Shown piece by piece: positions 44,409-57,305 of a stretch of 64,000 bases of DNA. The position numbers were made by a program, and so were the translations under genes. Origin of the DNA: Nemophila menziesii (taxonomy: Eukaryota; Streptophyta; Magnoliopsida; Boraginales; Hydrophyllaceae). The first letter of the stretch is position 1. The number at the start of each line of letters is the position of its first letter. The stretch spans positions 44,512,233 through 44,576,232 of the forward strand of contig JARWIR010000002.1 in the NCBI GenBank assembly GCA_029959085.1, in the 5' to 3' direction. The notes under the pieces were generated by a model that saw only the letters and a list, made by a program, of their open reading frames with translations, did not search any database and was not told the DNA's origin.

Positions 44409-47190
44409 GTAAAATCAACAAGTAGTTTTCTTATATACCATATTAAACAGCTCATGTTGTATATTTTTTAAGTTAATTGCACTATAGGGTCCCTCTATTA
44501 TGCAAAAATTGCACTACACTTTCCTATTTAATATTAGTCTGAGTTAATTACACTTTAAATCCTCTATTATGCAAAATAATCTATATATTATCATAGAAGA
44601 ATAATATTATACAAACAAAAAAAATAAACCAAATCCTAGAAAGACGATTTTACAAAGTTGAGGGGGCTAAGTTAAGATTTTATAAATTCGGGGTGTCAAA
44701 ATTTTCTTTTGGTAAACCTCGGGGGAACACCACAATTATTTTGTATAGGGTCAACACTCCAATTATTGAAGTGTTGAGAACTTCACATCTCCAAAAATGG
44801 ATACAATATCTTTCATTTTAAATGTATTCTTTGTGTATAGTTAAGACAAAAAAGATTAATTGGAATAGAACAATTCTAACATCATGATTACCTACTCACA
44901 AAAAAACGTCAGGTGGGTTAATACTTGCAAAAGGATCACGATCCACATAAAAAATCCATCAATTGACAGTAACATCTCTAAGAATGGAGTTGATGAATGT
45001 AACATTCAAGCATTTAAATCTATCAAGGGCATAAGAAATACTCTGCATTTTAATGAAATCATATACAGACTTGCACAAAATCCATATTGTTAGCCACTCT
45101 TTGCAAAGTTGTGGAATGCCGTCTTGTTTGTCCCCCATTGTATCAATTAGGAAAGCAAGCCATCAATTTATTTATTAATAAATTTATAATTTTACTTACA
45201 ATAAGTGATATAATATAAAAATCTAAACTGCATATTTCGATAACATAATTTGCTCAGGAGTTAATTGGACAACCCTAGAGAAGTATATCCTATCAAAAGA
45301 GTTTGAACAATTCTTACCAAAACAATGCTCATAAAAATGCACTGAAAAAACTCCAATTATGAGATATGATCACTTAGAAGGAACATAATCGATGAATCAT
45401 AATTAGCAAGAATAGTCACAAAGGTTATCAATAAGAATTCAACTTTTAAATACTTATACATACATATAAACAAAGTTATTTACAAACCAGAATTAAGAAA
45501 ATATTTCGATAGAAAATCGAAAATATAGTAAAAAAATTCTAAAACTAATATATTTAAACTCTTGCTTCTGCTTAATTCTACCCCTACTCCTCATCCGGCT
45601 CTCTTGTTTATCCCCTTTCTTCCACCTTCATTGGTCAACCCTTCTTTAAAGGGAATCTAATACCTCATGGATAAGTTGACGGTTCAGAGATGAACCCCAT
45701 TTCGCACAATAAATTGTATATCACCTGAAACAACCGCAGTTGAAAAAATGTGGATGATTAAGACCTTAGTTCCTTTTACATGAATCGAAATATTATTTGT
45801 CAATTCAGTTACTAAAAAATTGTTCTTGTGGATAATTTCGTAAATTGATAAAAAATTTGTGAGCGTAATTTACTTGTTGTTAACTTATGAAAAATACATT
45901 ACTTGACGAATATGAGTATAAATTATATTATTCAGAGACAAGATTCATTATTAGACAAAAATGAGTATTTGGAATTGTTAAGGTTAACATTTACTCTTCT
46001 CGCATATTTAATAATCCACAATATCACTCAATGTCATATGGATGTCAACTAGAATTCGGAAAAATGATATAAAATTTCTATAGTGAAATACCCATAGAGA
46101 ATATAAGGTAAAGAAAGAGTATATGGTAATGCAAATTAATTTTAATATATCTTTATTCAAAGAGGTATCTAAAATTAATTTATTTTAAATGATCCTATTG
46201 TTTAAATATTAGATATTCAACTTGACCATTAATATATACATAAATAAACTATCTACATCTATATAAGAGACACGTAACTTCACATCAAAATTAAATACAG
46301 AGATAATAAATTAGGAGTTGATTATTTAAATCACCCCAAATAATAATTTCCTTAACATAAAAGAAAAAACTAACTTTTTTTTTCTAAAAAAAGAAAACTA
46401 ACAGTGAACAAATATGGATACCAAAAAACCCAATAGACGACACCAAAAGATCTATCAAAAAGAAAAAGATATTAACTTTTTTATTTGTATAACAACATTC
46501 GATTTAGGAAATCATATATAAGAGACTATTAATTTTGAACATCATTTTAAGTAAAAGAACAAATGATCCCGTATTAGATATTTTATACCTTTCCAATGGA
46601 AAACATATAAATTTACATAGTCAATTCAACTGTTCCTAACCTTTAAAAGACTAAAATGTCACTTTATTGAAATAAAGGGTAACTTAAAACTCTTAATCCA
46701 AGTAAATTATGTAAAAAGGACTACACTTACCACGGTGATCCCTATAATGTTTATCTTGTTGAAATGAAATGGTCAACTATCTTTTCTGTATACACGTAAC
46801 ATCAAAATATATATAATTATACATTATATCGTGATTACTACTAATTACAGTTATAAAAAATTTAATGATAATTTGATCAATGAGAAAGTATAAACTAAAA
46901 AATAAGCATCAAATCTAAAAAAAATTAAACCAATTATTCATAATTATGTATAACATAAATCTGTAATATTTTTTTGTCAAAGATTAAAAATCAAATGACT
47001 TTTCTATTACAGAAAATAAATTTTCAAAACAAAAAAAAAATGAAATCTATGAATATATAAAATATCCTATCGAAATAGATTATCATTGAAAATTAAATTT
47101 CAAGAGAAATTAAATAAACTCTATAAACCTCTAAAAATAGTTTCAAAATAAATTACATTTTCAAATAAATGTAACATCATTTGATTTGGT
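44385..47190. repeat. Tandem duplicated unit C1
   Basis: Collinear with 48084-51010 at an offset of about 3.7-3.8 kb. Shared landmarks are the exon end plus GTAAAAT donor, TTATGCAAAAA.TGCACTACAC at 44500/48200, the CATCAATTG.CAG.AACAT word at 44955/48645 and the ATCTAATACCT block at 45655/49665. Roughly 80-85 percent identical by eye, with indels. No complete gene; both copies contain the same stretches of broken frames. Confidence 0.85.
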
Positions 47191-48083
47191 TAACTACCAA
47201 ACATAACCCTCGATAGTATGGAGATAGTAAGAGTCTAGGGCCATGACCCCCCTGATTTTAATTTTTTTTGTTTTTCCCCTAAAGGAGAACAACTTATGCA
47301 ATTATATGAAATTAATTCCTTCCGCCCAAAATTTCTCAAAAACTCTACAAGCCAAGTTCTTCTTTAACTTTTATAAAAATAACTCTAGTACATTGGATTA
47401 ATTCTAATATAATATATTTTGCCAAATACAGGGACCTATATAGTTCATTTTGCAAAATACAACTACCTATAATGCAATTCTACAAATACAGGGATCTATA
47501 ATGCAATTTTGCAAAATACACCACTATGATTTTCCAGCTTGTGCCACCTTCCACTCTATTACATATTACTAAGACTCATATCATGAGTTGTCACGACGTA
47601 GAAAACCACAGGGGAAGTATATGTCCCTTTTAAAAGTAATAGTTTTATTTTTTACCTTTTGCCAGACCACGAGGGAGTATTTGGCATTTTCACCCTTGCG
47701 TAGTGAACTATATCTTTGTCGGCTCATGTATTGTGTTTTAGCCTTGCTATTAATATATATACTAGGTTGAGAAGATCGACCATGAGAAACTGCGTCAGGA
47801 AATGGAGGAACTTGACTTTTGTACCTAATGTTAGTGGACCGTTAATTATGAGCGGAATTAGCAAAATCTGTCAAAGTCATTAATGGATTACTAATATTGG
47901 GCACCCAAATGAATGGGCATGGTATGCACATTTTAAAAGATTGGGTCATGGTTAGGAAAAAGCATGACATGTGAGGGTCCCTAATTACCTTTTTTTTAAT
48001 GTAACAACTCTCATAGAAGCATCTTTTTTTGTCTAATCACAGAATTTTGTTAATACGTGATGTGATATTATTATTACTAGAGA
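47191..48083. other. Spacer between C1 and C2, with gap repeats and exon-like piece
   Basis: 47400-47530 has three GGGACCTATAATGCAATTTT-type units of about 40-60 bp, members of the dispersed CCCTATA/GCAAAA family. A 60-codon frame at 47588-47770 has no motif. An exon-like piece lies at 47767-47829. The remainder is unremarkable. Confidence 0.5.
47767..47829 (+). other. Exon-like charged stretch, unrecognised
   Basis: After a splice-acceptor-like ATATATACTAG, the plus strand reads VEKIDHEKLRQEMEELDF and stops soon after. This is a plausible coiled-coil fragment. It could be a further exon of the GTE-like gene at 44282, but the expected MEKTVEIN continuation is not seen, so the link is weak. 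Confidence 0.3.
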
Positions 48084-51010
48084 AGACAAGCCTTGCATAA
48101 GGTAAAATAAACAAGTAGTTCGCTTAGATACATATTAACAGCTCATGTATTGATGTATACTTTTCAAGTTAATTTCACTATATGTCCCTCTCTTATGCAA
48201 AAAATGCACTACACTTTCCTATTTGATATTAGTTTGAGTTAATTTTACTTTAAATCCTCAAATATGCAAAATAACCTATATATTATCATAGAAACAAAAA
48301 ACTTATCATACAAAAAACAAAATAAACCAAAGCTGAGGGAGATGATTTTACAAAGATGAGGGGGCCATGTGAAGATTTTATAAATTCAGGGGGTAAAATT
48401 TTTCTTTTGGTAAACCTTGGGATACACCAAAATTGTTTTTGTATATATAAAAGTGTTGAGAAATTCACATCATCTAAAATTGATACGTTTTTTTTTCTTT
48501 TTGAATGTATTATTTGTGTATAGTTAAGACAGAAAAAATTAATTAGAATAGTACAAGTCTAATATCATGATTGCCTCTTTGCAAACAAATTGGGCGAATT
48601 CTTGAGCAGGAGGACCATGACCCGTATAAGAAATCCATCAATTGGCAGCAACATTTCTAAGTATTTGAGTTGATAAATGTAACATTTAAGTATTTAAATC
48701 TATCAAGGGGATAATAAATACTAGTTAACTTAGCAATCTATGAGAAGTAATTCTCATCAGAAGAGATTGAACAATTCTTAACAAAACTATAACAATAAAA
48801 ATGCCTTGGAAAAGCTCCAATTATGGGATATGATAACTTAGAAGGAACATAATGGATGAACAGTAATTAGCAAGAATATTAACAAACAATATCAAACATA
48901 ATTAACTTTAACCTAACATAACTATTTAACCTAACATAACTACTTTACATATGGTACCCATATCTGTTACGCCCATCAACACACACCGAAACACCACTAT
49001 ATTTTAAAACACATCCCATCAAAAATTATTTATACCAGGATGTGAACATCAATACAAAAACAATGATAAAATAACCGAAAAACTACTGAACTATGAAATC
49101 AAACAGGGTTAACAAAATGTATAAAACAAAAACACTATCCAAAACAGCATCAAAGTCTTGAATACCAACAAATTTGTAAAGTTGTAATACAAAAACTAGA
49201 GTTTGCAAAACAAATAATTTTAAATTCAAATATTCACGCATCATTCATAAAGCTACATGTCTCAAACACTGGATCCAAGGTGTACTAGTCATTGAGAATC
49301 CGTGAGATTAGCCTATCCAGCACGGCCTAGTGTGCCTAACTTGTTTACACCCCGGTATCTCGCATTACACCGATAGCATATAGAACCGTATAAATCCATG
49401 TGTCGTCTACTTCACTCTTCACATGTTCTACCTTGATATGCGCGATTGTCGGCAACTCTTTGATAGGTCGTCCCAACTCTTCATACCATACCTTTATAAC
49501 ATTATCTGACAGGATGTTGTACATCATGTCTGCCTTATCATTGGCCTTTGAACCTATGAATGACCGGTTCACACTTTCAAGCCCGTTGTAGTGATAGAAT
49601 TGATCATGTACACTATTCCATAGGAGCATTGTCTAGTGTTTAGACTCCTTAATCCTATTCAAATGGCATCTAATACCTTATCAATTAGTTCACGGTTTGG
49701 AGATGAAACAAGGTGGGTGATCAACACCTTACCTTACCTTATTACCTTTTACCTGCATCAAAATAATATTTGTCAATACAGTGTAATTAACAAATTGTTC
49801 TTGTGGATAACTAGGAAAATTGGTAGAAAATTTTTGAGCCCATGAAGGAATGCATTTATTTATGAATATAAGTATTCAATCTATCGAGTTAATGTCATCA
49901 AAGGGTTATGGATTGGACTTTCAAGAAATAAAATATAAAGCTTCTATTGTGAAATACTAAACAGATTATATATTATATATGAATATAAGATAAGGAAGGA
50001 ATATATGGTAATGTTAATTAATTTTAATATAACTCCATTGAAAGAAACACCTAGATTGATCTAGTCTAATGTTTAAATCATTAATCATTTAGATATTAAA
50101 CATTCCTCTTGATGTTAAATATATAGGTAAATTAAGTACTGCATTCACTAGTAATCTAATAACCTTACATCTAAATTAATGCAAAGATGGATTAGGAATT
50201 GACTATTTAAATCTCTACATCCATTAGTAATTCAATAACTACATCTAAATTAGATGGAACGATACTATATTAGGAATTTACCATTTAAATCATGCGAAAT
50301 AATAAGATAAACTATTAATTTTAAAAATTATTTTGAGTAAAAGATATAAAGGTTCCTTTAATTAGATCTTGTATAAGATTCTAAAAGATATTGCATATAA
50401 ATTTACATGGTTAACCAATTTTACATATCCTAAACTTCAAAAATTAAAGTTGTCATTTTAAGTAAACACTTACAAAAAGTGACTTAAAACTGTTAATCCA
50501 AGTAAATTGTGTAGAAAAGATGAAACACTTACCAAATGTTTATTTTTGTAAAAATGTAATGGCCAACTAATCTTTTTCCTATACATATAATAATAAAATA
50601 AATAATAATATATAGTTACATATTAAATATGATTACTTCTAATTACAATTATGAAAAAATTAATGAAAAATGAGAATGTTTAAATTAAAAAAAAACAACA
50701 AATATAAAAAAAAGTTTACCAACTATTCATAATTATGTATAATATAAATTAGTTTATTAATATAATATTTATATTTCTTTATTCCTAATAGTCTAAGATT
50801 ACAGATCAAACTGAATTTTCTTTTATAGGAAATAAAAATTTTATAACAAAAACAAATAAACTCTGTGAATATATATATCCTATCAAAATAGATTATCATT
50901 TGAAAATTAAATTTTTAAAAAACAAAAAACAAATGAACACTATTAACATATAAAAATAGTATCAAAATAAATTACCTTTTTATAGAGTCGATAACATCCA
51001 TTTGATTTGA
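48084..51010. repeat. Tandem duplicated unit C2
   Basis: Partner of C1. The left breakpoint lies inside the GTE-like exon, just before GACAAGCCTTGCATAAG and its GTAAAAT donor, so the duplication began within that gene. C2 also contains a 95-codon minus-strand frame at 49345-49629 that has no clear counterpart in C1. Confidence 0.85.
49345..49629 (-). pseudogene. 94-residue frame, possible Ulp1-like (C48) peptidase remnant
   Basis: The frame reads FYHYNGLESVNRSFIGSK near the N-terminus and VEHVKSEVDDTWIYTVLYAI near the C-terminus. Ulp1-type SUMO peptidases carried by plant transposons have a YHYDSL-like segment and then Q-x-N-D-x-D-C-G-x-Y, which is loosely similar, but the catalytic Cys is not present (DTWIY instead of DCGIY) and the His-Asp part is not visible. 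It lacks a second recognisable domain. It might be an unrelated gene fragment. Confidence 0.25.
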
Positions 51011-52765
51011 TTTTTGTTTCTTTTTCTTCTGTATCTATAGAAAATTAACTTATCAATAATGTGGAGTTCGTCTTGTGACGGCTTAAAAATTATTTTTAAA
51101 AAGGCGGATCTCTTCTTTACTAATGTTGGCAATGATCCAAACTCATAGTTTTATAGTAGGGTTAGGTTTTTTCTGGGCTTTTATTTTAAAACATAATCTA
51201 ACAAGTTTCTTAAGAATTTTTATAGACTTCAAGTGGATTTAGAATCATGGGTCCACTATAGTTTTATACAAAGAATGTGTATGTTTATTTTGGGCCGACA
51301 CCGGTGTGGAAGTGGGGTTGGTGTGAATAAGTCTGTTATTTAGATAAGATTTTCATCTAATATTAAATGATTCATTAGATAGTTATTATGATTTTTTTAA
51401 TTTAAAACATGAAGTATGTGTTATAATAATGGGTTTCAAGTTTTTTTAACAAGAACCTAAATTTTATTTATTGAGTGTGCAAAATATATTGTTTTAGTAT
51501 AAAATAATTAGATAAAGGTATATTAGGTGAATTAATTTCAAAAAATTAGGACTTTTTAAAGTGAAAAAAAAGAAATCGAATCTTTGAAGGTGAGTTTTTT
51601 AATCTTTGGATCATTTAAACAAGAATTTTTTACCTAACAAGTACGAAACCCTTCCTATAGACCCAAGTACTCCCATGCGATCCTCTTTTCTTACTAAAGA
51701 CCACAAATAAAATTAACAATTATAGACTTAATTTATCACTGTTAATTATACCTACTTTTGTTTTGTTCTATTATATATACTAGATTATACATCTAATGTA
51801 AGAAACTATAAAAAAATCTCTCATCTCTCCTCTCCACTTCCTCCCGCAACTTTGTTTCCGTGGAGACCCCTCAACTTTCTCACATCATCTTCACTATAAA
51901 TTGTTGCATTATTAAAATCGACAAGTGTATGAATGTAGCAGTATTGTAGTAATGTAGTAGCAGTGTAGCAACTCGAGCTCACATACCTATTAACGTAACC
52001 TTCTCCGAAGACTATTTGCCATGAAAACCAACAACTGATCTACAAAGCTTCATTCATTAGCCATGGATGTTGTTTCGAACTCGGTCTTCAATACATCTTC
52101 CTTTCGACCATCTGTGTTGATGTTTCATCAAAAACTCTTTCCAAAGAAGATCTGAAGTGTTTGAGGTTCAATGACTCGTTCAGAAGGAGGTTCAATGGCT
52201 TGTGGTTTGTGTTTCGTGAGTTGGCTAATGAGTTTGTGGCTCGTGAGGTATGCTTTCACAATTTATTATATGAAGCTTCATCATTGGACAACTTTAGGCA
52301 TGGGAGGTTCGTGTTTCAGGTGAGGATGGTTCATGGCTTCAGGTGAGGAAGGTCTGTGGTTTCATCACAGTAGCTCCTGACAACTTGTGACAAGAAATAT
52401 GTGCAAGTGGAATCAGAGTTTATAGCTTCGTGAAGAGCACCGTAATAGCAATGGCTTCGTGAATAAAGCTCTGTTTTGTTCGTGCAACAACTTTTTGATG
52501 GCAGATGGATTGGAGTTTTAAGCTTTGTAGGTGGATCAGAGTTTTGATGGTAGATGTTGTTCGAGGAGATAATGACCCGACTTACAAAGTTACAGATTGT
52601 GAGTTGACTCAATGGAATCTTCTGAGTGGTTCAAGGTTTTTTTTTCCTGGGTGTTGGTTTAAGATTTCATAGAACTATGTTGTTCTTTTCTATATTTGTT
52701 TTCCTTTTTTGTAAATGAAAGTGTATATGTTTTTTTCTTTTTTATATTTGTTTTCCTTTTTTTCC
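51011..52765. other. No gene recognised
   Basis: Mostly A+T-rich. 51820-52620 is less so and contains repeated words (TTCAGGTGAGGA, GGCTTCGTGAA, TTTTGATGG.AGATG) and a C+T-rich leader-like stretch near 51825-51890. Frames at 52161-52346 and on the minus strand at 52331-52612 have no motif. Could be an old untranslated or pseudogene region. Confidence 0.4.
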
Positions 52766-53230
52766 GTGCTCAACTATCCCACTTACTAAATCTTTCAGTA
52801 ATATGATCAGACTAATGATAAACATTGTGCAAGAGATTCCAAATAACAATCGTGAACAAAATTTAACCATATGGGATACACTTGAATTTGTAAGCGTTGT
52901 GTATACACACCTTTTAAAGATACAATAGTCACATAAAATTATAAGTTTTAATTTTCCGTAGTATCAGAGCAAATTGTAGTCGTGTGTTTTACTTAGGTAC
53001 GAATAGAAAAAAAGAAAAAAGTGTAGTCCATAGTGGTTGTTTGGAAAAAAAATTGGAATTAAAAAATCAAGTCCAACTACAAAAAATGGAATTCAAAATT
53101 CGATTTCAATTTCGAAACATGGGAAAATGTACCCAAATTCCAGAATTTTGGAATTTTTCTAATTTTTCATTTTCAAATTTATATTTATTCAAAACATTTT
53201 TTGTAAAGTTTGCAATATAATATTATTTTC
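52766..53230. repeat. Dispersed repeat E, copy 1
   Basis: GTGCTCAACTATCCCACTTA begins a block also present at 55025-55560 and 60366-60800, with shared words GTGTATACACACCTTTTAAA and AAAATGTACCCAAATTC. Non-coding; the AATTC-rich middle gives spurious 60-80 codon frames. Possibly a non-autonomous transposon, ends not defined. Confidence 0.75.
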
Positions 53231-53570
53231 TAAAAAATTACAGAAATGATATAAATATAACTCTATAACTACAAATCAAATCAGAGGACAAAAAAGATAT
53301 ACTAATTCAATTTCTTTTACTTTAATTCCAAAAATTTCCAATATTTTCACTTAACCACTTCAAAAACTTTTACTAAAACATGTATGTTGCCCCCAAGTAT
53401 TTGGCTCCCACCATCCCCAGCAAAATTCTTTGCTCCTCCCTTGTTCGTGTTTACCATTAATTAGAGTCCTTATATGTATTTGAAAATAAGAGGACGAATA
53501 ATTAGTTCTCATTTCCTCACATGCATATTGTTATGCAATTTTTATATTCGTTAGTATTAAGATAATGAAA

Positions 53571-53985
53571 GAAATTAATTAGATATTAAAACAAGAGGAT
53601 TTATTAGGAATACCTCTTGAAGAGCAGCGGAATCAAATCGAATGAAAACGGGATAATCTTGTGGTCGTGGATCTTCTTACTGGAAGAGAGCCCTCTATAA
53701 TCACCACCTAAGAGCCTCCGATTAATTGATTTTGTGTTTAGAACTTTTTAGCACAGAAAAGAGAGAGAAGATATATGGCGTTGAATATCAGAGTAGGAGT
53801 TGTCAGACTTCTAACTCCTATATGAGGATTTAGTGGATAAGAACCAAATAACCCACGTAAGATATATATAACTTATTAAATGTATTTTGAATTTTAAATT
53901 CAAACAAATAATTAGTAACTGAATTCTGGAGGACAAAGAAAATCAAATTAAATAAATATAATATATATTTATTTTATTTATTTCT
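53571..53985. mobile_element. ~415-bp segment in D1 but not D2 (insertion or D2 deletion)
   Basis: D2 reads straight from TTAGTATTAAGATA to CAAATATTG; D1 has an extra block here containing AGAGCAGCGGAATCAAATCG and CCACCTAAGAGCCTCCG. The extra block resembles a copia-type solo LTR in reverse (the GATTCCGCTGCTCT word is common near such LTR ends). Clean ends and target duplication could not be defined. Confidence 0.55.
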
Positions 53986-54005
53986 TTCAAATACAAATAT
54001 TGTTT

Positions 54006-54380
54006 ATTTCAGGAAACATTTTTATGTGCATGAGATACATTTGAACATGAATGAAAAGATAAATGGTTTGATAACAGGGCTCCATTTATCATCAATCTCA
54101 ATGAAAGTGATGATGATTTTCCTATTACAACAAGTGCTTTAAAAAGTAAAGAAGTTGAAACGATCAAAGATGCCGATAATGATTGTTAACGTTTAGTAAA
54201 TAAGAAAAGGAAAAGAAACTGAAATGAAGGTGAAGGTGATGATCAAGCCTCTTTATGTAGGGTTGAGGAGAAAATGTGGATGTAGATATGCATCTTAAGT
54301 TGGATATAGATCCTCAAAATTGTATGAGTTTTGTTTGTGCTCCTTCCAGACAAAATTATTTTCGCAGGAATCCATAGAAT
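54006..54380 (+). pseudogene. Unrecognised acidic/basic exon remnant (D1)
   Basis: The plus strand reads RKHFYVHEIHLNMNEKING, then after one lost base NRAPFIINLNESDDDFPITT and ALKSKEVETIKDADNDC, then a TAA, then RLVNKKRKRN and EGEGDDQASLCRVEE. The acidic block followed by a KKRKR nuclear-localisation-like run suggests a nuclear protein. The family is not recognised. A D2 copy at 59345-59660 is intact in different places, confirming that it was once coding. Confidence 0.4.
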
Positions 54381-54466
54381 GTAGCGAGGACTAACGTGTT
54401 GTAATGTCTTTTTTTTGTTTTATTTTCTTTAGTCTATGCTTGAAAAAACGTGTTGTAATGTCTTAG

Positions 54467-54622
54467 GCGAGACCTTAATTGACAAAAATCCGAAGAATAG
54501 GCTAATCAGGTCCAGTCAATACCGAAAAGCTTAAAGGGTGTGAAGAATTTCCCATGAGACATTATATACATCTCTTTGGAATATACGAGAACAAGTCTGA
54601 TCACTACTTCCCTCTTAAGTGA
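54467..54622 (+). pseudogene. Terminal exon remnant (D1), frame-shifted
   Basis: It follows TGTAATGTCTTAG, a splice acceptor, and is the counterpart of 59783-59946. It reads LIDKNPKNRL at first but loses frame where D2 has an extra GTTGCAGCC and other bases. Ends near AAGTGA. Confidence 0.45.
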
Positions 54623-55024
54623 AAACTTGCACTTTTTTATTTTACTGTTGTACTTTTATGTTCTAGTATTTTAATTTTCATGTTTACTTTGAATATACTT
54701 GAAATATTGATCTACATTACTATAGTTCATTTAGCAATATTTTGTAAGTACTTTAATTATTGGTTTCTATGTTATCTTCTGTTTATAAATTATAGTAATT
54801 AAAATAGAACTTGATAGAGTTCTAAAAGGTAGTCTAATGGTATATTTATTTTTATATACATATAATATCGTGTTATACTAATTAACTCCATGTAAAATGT
54901 ACATTTTCTTCACTTCTTAGTCCAGAAAAAAATAGTATATAGTAAATAATCGCTAGTGCGCCTTGGAGATCGTTAACTGTTTTTTTATTTAATATGGATT
55001 AAGGATAAGGGTCGGATTATGCAA

Positions 55025-55560
55025 TGTGCTCAACTATCCAACTTACTAAAACTTTCAGTAATATGATCAGACTAATGATAAACTTTGTGCAAGATATTCC
55101 AAATAACGATCGTGAACCAAATTTAACCAAATGGAATACATTTGAATTTGTAAGCTTTGTGTATACACACCTTTTAAAGATACAATAGTCGGATAAAATT
55201 AGAAGTTTTAATTTTCTATAGTATTAGAAGAAATTGTATTAGTGTGTTTTACTTAGAAACGAATAAAATAAAAAGAAAAAAGTGTAGTCCATAGAGGTTG
55301 TGTGGAAAATTTTTATTTATTTTTGGAATTAAAATATCAAGTCTAACTACAAAAAATAGATTTCAAAATTCAATTTTGATTTAGAAACATGGGAAAATGT
55401 ACCCAAATTCAAGAATTTTTGAATTTTTCTACTTTTTCATTTTCAAATATATTTTTCTTCGAACTATTTTTCATAAATTTTGCAATATTATATTATTTTC
55501 TGAAAAATTACAAAAATGATATAAATAAACCTATATAACTACATTTCAAATCATTGGTCA
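55025..55560. repeat. Dispersed repeat E, copy 2 (in D1)
   Basis: Same start (GTGCTCAACTATCCAACTTA) and words as 52766. Part of the D unit. Confidence 0.75.
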
Positions 55561-56188
55561 AAAAAGAAATACTAATTCAATTTTTTATCAAAAAAATTGG
55601 CATTCAAGTAGTTCTTTAAAATTTAATAATAAAAAAATAAAAATGTTCAAGTAAAAAAAATTCTAACATGTAAAAAAACACAATTACAGATTAAAATAAA
55701 AAAAAACGTATATGAATCTTCTTCAAATAAAAACATAGGTATATTAAGTATATATATATATATATTTTTTTGTATTCAGTATATTAAGTATTAAAATGGG
55801 TAAGCATATGTATGTATATATAAGTATATATAAATATTTATTTTATTAATCGTTAAATTATTAGGAAAAATAATAGGTAGGAAAAAATCAAAAATATATT
55901 TCAAATCGGTAATTAGAAATTCTAATTTTACAAAATGTGATTCCAATTTCATTTCAAAAAATTTCGAAACATAACGGATCGAAAATTTGTAAATCGCAAG
56001 GTAAATAAGCATTTTCAAATACAGAATTTTCAAATCGGAATCAACCAAAAATCGTAATTTTCCCTTCCAAATTCCATCCCTAGTTGGAGGGGTGTGGGGA
56101 GGAGGTAGTTTACACCAACTTAGATGTCTTTAATCTTTAGTGCGATATATTATTTTAGTCGTGGTCATCGCAACTTTGTGAACTATGA
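55561..56188. other. A+T-rich tract with simple repeats
   Basis: Low-complexity A runs, a (TA)n run at 55750-55765, TATATAAGTATATATAAATA near 55815-55835 and AATTTCGAAA-type words. Ends with GTTGGAGGGGTGTGGGGA before the LTR. Matches 61270-61838 in D2. No gene. Confidence 0.6.
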
Positions 56189-56835
56189 TTTTAGGCTTGA
56201 TTTTTGGTGATGGCCTTTTCAGCATAACTAGTAATATCATTTTGAGCTTGACCTTTTGGACTTGTCTCATATCGGACTTGGTCCAATATGATATTGTTCT
56301 GTTTGGTTAATACATGTGAATTCTAACCTGTTGATTGAGATCACGATGGACGACTAAGATTAATACCCTACTACTGTTTCATATAAAAGGGTTTATTCTT
56401 TAAATATCATCTCATTCTTTCATCTTCGCTTTTGTTAGTTCTCTCTAAACTTATTGCAACGAAACAAGGATTGCGATAACTGATAGACTGAGAATCTTTT
56501 CGATATGTGCAATAGTTAGTTTATTTCTTTTAGATTAAGAATATTCTTGATTCTTATAGCATATAGTCATCGTAGTTTGACTGCGGTTGTAATAATAACG
56601 ATTAGCTTGAGATTCTGGGTTGATTCTTTCAGGATACTTTGAGGTACGATTTTAATATGTAAATTGAGTCATTCGAAAATAGAGGAGCTACGCTCACCAT
56701 AGTTCAACGTGAACGTATACTTTCATAGAACCACGATAAATTGTGTTTGTGTTCTTTACTTTCTACACTTATTATCTGTTCTTTTATTTTTTGAAAACTC
56801 TACAAAACAAATCAAATCCAGTACATTTTACAACA
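56189..56835 (+). mobile_element. Ty1/copia-type 5' LTR (D1), truncated element
   Basis: It ends TTTTACAACA at 56835 and is followed by GGTTATATCAAAAAC, a damaged form of the initiator-Met primer site seen intact in D2. TATAAAAG lies at 56382-56389. A broken gag follows at 57130, but pol and a 3' LTR are absent. Confidence 0.7.
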
Positions 56836-57129
56836 GGTTATATCAAAAACGACTCTCGTTAGGTTTTTAATAAATCAAATCCGTATTAGATTTTTTATCC
56901 TTTATATTTTTGGATTTGATTAGTTTTCTTAGAGGCTTTGTGTTTCCAAAATCTTGTGTGAGCTTTTTCAAACTTGTGATTTAAAAGTATTTGCACTTTG
57001 AAGTTCTTATTGTCTGTTAGTATACTTCATATATTTCTATATTCCTGGTTGTAAGATTTGACAATTAAGAGTTTATTAAGTAGAAAGCATACATTATATT
57101 TTTTCTTCATCTGTCTGACTAAGTTATAA

Positions 57130-57305
57130 GAAAGAAGGATGGTGCTAATACCACTATTGAGCTATGGGAAAAACTTGACTCACTTTAATATACGAAGTCT
57201 CTACCAAACTCAGCTTTCTTGAAAAAATATTTATTCAATTAAAAACGGATACTAGTAGATCTTTAGATGATTATCTTAATAAATTTCTTATGATGACTCT
57301 GATGC
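57130..57305 (+). pseudogene. Copia gag fragment (D1)
   Basis: The plus strand reads TTIELWEKLDSL, a stop, then TKSLPNSAFLKKYLFN, a frame change, and KTDTSRSLDDYLNKFLMMTL. Copia gag (UBN2-type) has W-x-x-L-x-x-x-Y-x-x-K-S followed by L-x-x-x-L. It stops at that point, so gag is truncated. Confidence 0.65.

Noticed and set aside
46000..47190. Possible further exons in the A+T-rich part of C1
   Set aside because: No frame longer than a few tens of codons, no motif, and frames are not shared with C2 despite the DNA homology.
55791..56048. 85-codon minus-strand frame rich in Ile, Tyr and Lys
   Set aside because: It covers TATATAAGTATA-type simple repeats; the same tract in D2 is not open, so no selection for coding.
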